A stretch of DNA of 64,000 bases, from assembly GCF_024519315.1 (NCBI RefSeq), contig NZ_JANIIC010000007.1:124001-188000 (forward strand), read 5' to 3'. The notes under the pieces were generated by a model. That model was given only the letters and a program-made list of their open reading frames with translations, was not told the origin of the DNA and made no database searches. The translations under genes were made by a program, and so were the position numbers. Below are positions 62,697-64,000 of the stretch, one piece after another. Source of the DNA: Streptomyces malaysiensis subsp. samsunensis. GTDB taxonomy: Bacteria > Actinomycetota > Actinomycetes > Streptomycetales > Streptomycetaceae. Position 1 is the first letter of the stretch, and every line of letters begins with the position of its first letter.

Positions 62697-64000
62697 CTAG
62701 GCGCGGCGGCGCACCCGGTAGGCCACGCCGCGGTCGGCCGGCCGCTCGCCCTCGTAGGTCTGGCCCCGCATCTCGCACCAGGCCGGGATGTCCAGCCGGG
62801 CGGCCTCGTCGTCGGACAGCACCGTCACCAGGCCGCCCACCGGGACCTCGCCGATCACCTTGGCCAGCTCGATCACCGGGATCGGGCACCGCTTGCCGAG
62901 CGAGTCGACCACCAGCTCCGGTTCGGGGTCCGGATCCGGTCCGGGCGCGGCTTCGGCCGGTTTCGGCGCGCCCAGGTGCTCCCGTACGTCGGCCACCACC
63001 CCCGGCAGCACCTCCAGGAACCGGTCCACCTCCGCCTCGGCCGTACCGCGCGGCAGCGAGACCCGGACATTGCCCTCGGACAGCACGCCCATGGCCCGCA
63101 GCACATGGCTCGGGGTCAGCGTGGACGAGGTGCAGGAGGAGCCGGACGAGACCGAGAACTCCGCGCGGTCCAGCTCATGGAGGAGCGCCTCTCCGTCGAC
63201 ATAGAGACAGGAGAAGGTGACCAGATGCGGCAGCCGCCGTTCCGGATCGCCGACCACCTCGACCTCCGGCACCAGCTCCGGCACCCGCGCCCGGATCCGG
63301 TCCACCAGCCCCCGCAGCCGCTCCGCCTCGGCGGCGGCCTCCGCCCGGACGGCCCGCAGCGAAGCGGCCGCGGCGACGATGGCGGGGAGGTTCTCGAACC
63401 CGGGGGAGCGGCCCGACTCCCGCTCATCGGCGGGCTGGACCGTACGGAAGCGCACCCCCTTGCGCACCGCGAGCAGCCCCACCCCCGCAGGGCCGCCCCA
63501 TTTGTGGGCACTTGCGGTGAGAAGCGACCAATTGCCCTCCGTGGGGCCCCAGCCGAGCGACTGCGCCGCGTCCACCAGCAGCGGTACGCCCGCCGCCGCG
63601 CACTCCTCGACCGCCTCGGCCACCGGCTGGAGGGTGCCGACCTCATGGTTGGCGGATTGCAGACAGGCCAGCGCCACCCCGTCCGGCGCCTCCCGCAGGG
63701 CCGCCGCGTACGCACCCGGCGCGATCCGTCCCGTACGGTCCACCGGGACCTCGGTGACCGTGCCGCCGTCCGCCTCGTGCGCGCCCGCCGTGTGCAGCAC
63801 CGAGGAGTGCTCCACGGCGGAGACGATCAGACGGCGACCGGCGCGCCGCCGTCCCGCGAGCGCCCCCGAGATGCCCTCGTGCACCGCGCGCGTCCCCGAA
63901 GGGGTGAAGACGAGCTCGTCCGGGCGGCATCCGACGGCCTCGGCGGCCGCCTCCCGCGCGGCGTCCAGCAGCAGCCGGGCGCGCCGCCCCTCCCGGTAGA
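62697..64000 (-). CDS. Cysteine desulfurase fused to a TusA-like domain, 5' end outside window
   Basis: 434 residues are visible. The class V aminotransferase part runs to about 345 of these: HEGISGALAGRRRAG, VEHSSVLHTAG, PLP-binding Lys in LLTASAHKWGGPAGVGLL, and the active-site Cys in VSSGSSCTSSTLTPSHVLRAMG. A Pro/Glu linker leads to a C-terminal TusA/SirA domain (VDSLGKRCPIPVIELAKVIGEVPVGGLVTVLSDDEAA) with its conserved Cys in CPIP. The enzyme would mobilise sulfur from cysteine and could hand the persulfide to its own TusA domain. The N-terminus lies beyond 64000. Confidence 0.92.
   Translation of the reverse strand, partial: YREGRRARLLLDAAREAAAEAVGCRPDELVFTPSGTRAVHEGISGALAGRRRAGRRLIVSAVEHSSVLHTAGAHEADGGTVTEVPVDRTGRIAPGAYAAALREAPDGVALACLQSANHEVGTLQPVAEAVEECAAAGVPLLVDAAQSLGWGPTEGNWSLLTASAHKWGGPAGVGLLAVRKGVRFRTVQPADERESGRSPGFENLPAIVAAAASLRAVRAEAAAEAERLRGLVDRIRARVPELVPEVEVVGDPERRLPHLVTFSCLYVDGEALLHELDRAEFSVSSGSSCTSSTLTPSHVLRAMGVLSEGNVRVSLPRGTAEAEVDRFLEVLPGVVADVREHLGAPKPAEAAPGPDPDPEPELVVDSLGKRCPIPVIELAKVIGEVPVGGLVTVLSDDEAARLDIPAWCEMRGQTYEGERPADRGVAYRVRRRA

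Overview
The window is about 72% GC, and almost all genes have G/C in third codon positions and many start with GTG. Gene content and order point to a core-chromosome segment of a Streptomyces or close relative: glnA, lipA/lipB, aceE with a GntR regulator, a two-lipoyl E2, lpd, pepA, cob genes, pspA, nadA, an ErpA-type protein, an AdoK-type kinase and a NifS-like gene. Both edge genes are cut: an alpha-N-acetylglucosaminidase N-terminus at the left and a cysteine desulfurase-TusA fusion at the right. No rRNA, tRNA, CRISPR array, prophage or complete insertion sequence was seen. All calls were made by eye from the sequence and remembered family motifs, with no database search.

Layout. 0-8.5 kb: a NarL-type response regulator and its likely histidine kinase, separated by a lipoprotein gene and gene remnants; an MmpL transporter; a winged-helix regulator; an SPW-repeat membrane protein. 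8.5-15.1 kb: a catabolic-looking cassette (DUF2848 protein, MHS transporter, nitrilase, cupin, FCD-GntR) in which two promoters share one motif, then a quinone-oxidoreductase-like gene divergent from a TetR regulator with a clear palindrome between them, and a pyrophosphatase. 15.7-22.6 kb: an ABC exporter, a LysE exporter, and two Ig-like repeat proteins flanking a membrane protein with a Gly-rich tail; the two Ig genes share a conserved 271-bp leader.

22.6-28.3 kb: glutamine synthetase with a well-formed GlnR site, an RDD protein, DUF4191, lipA and lipB. 28.4-38.5 kb: regulators (NsdA/NsdB-like, ArsR, WYL), a decayed MFS gene, a flavin amine oxidase-like protein, a YfcH-type epimerase, a GNAT protein, DUF4240, an SDR, and repeat-rich spacers. 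38.5-47.2 kb: 2-oxoacid dehydrogenase block (aceE, GntR, E2, E3) and pepA. Lipoate made by LipB/LipA would charge the two lipoyl domains of this E2. 47.3-51.9 kb: late cobalamin genes cobS, cobT and a CobU fused to a metallo-beta-lactamase-like domain, interrupted by a 1.1-kb mirror-symmetric repeat array around an AT-rich hairpin. 52-64 kb: a methyltransferase that seems to use a CTG start, DUF3043, pspA with its partner, a second two-component pair, nadA behind two CGTCA-n3-TGACG palindromes, an ErpA-like protein, secreted/small hypotheticals, adenosine kinase and nifS-tusA. Convergent gene pairs are separated by strong hairpin terminators.

The most notable observations are the mirrored repeat array, the duplicated Ig-protein leader, an in-frame mini-palindrome inside aceE, the motif-linked DUF2848/nitrilase cassette, and the CTG start coupled to the upstream stop codon.
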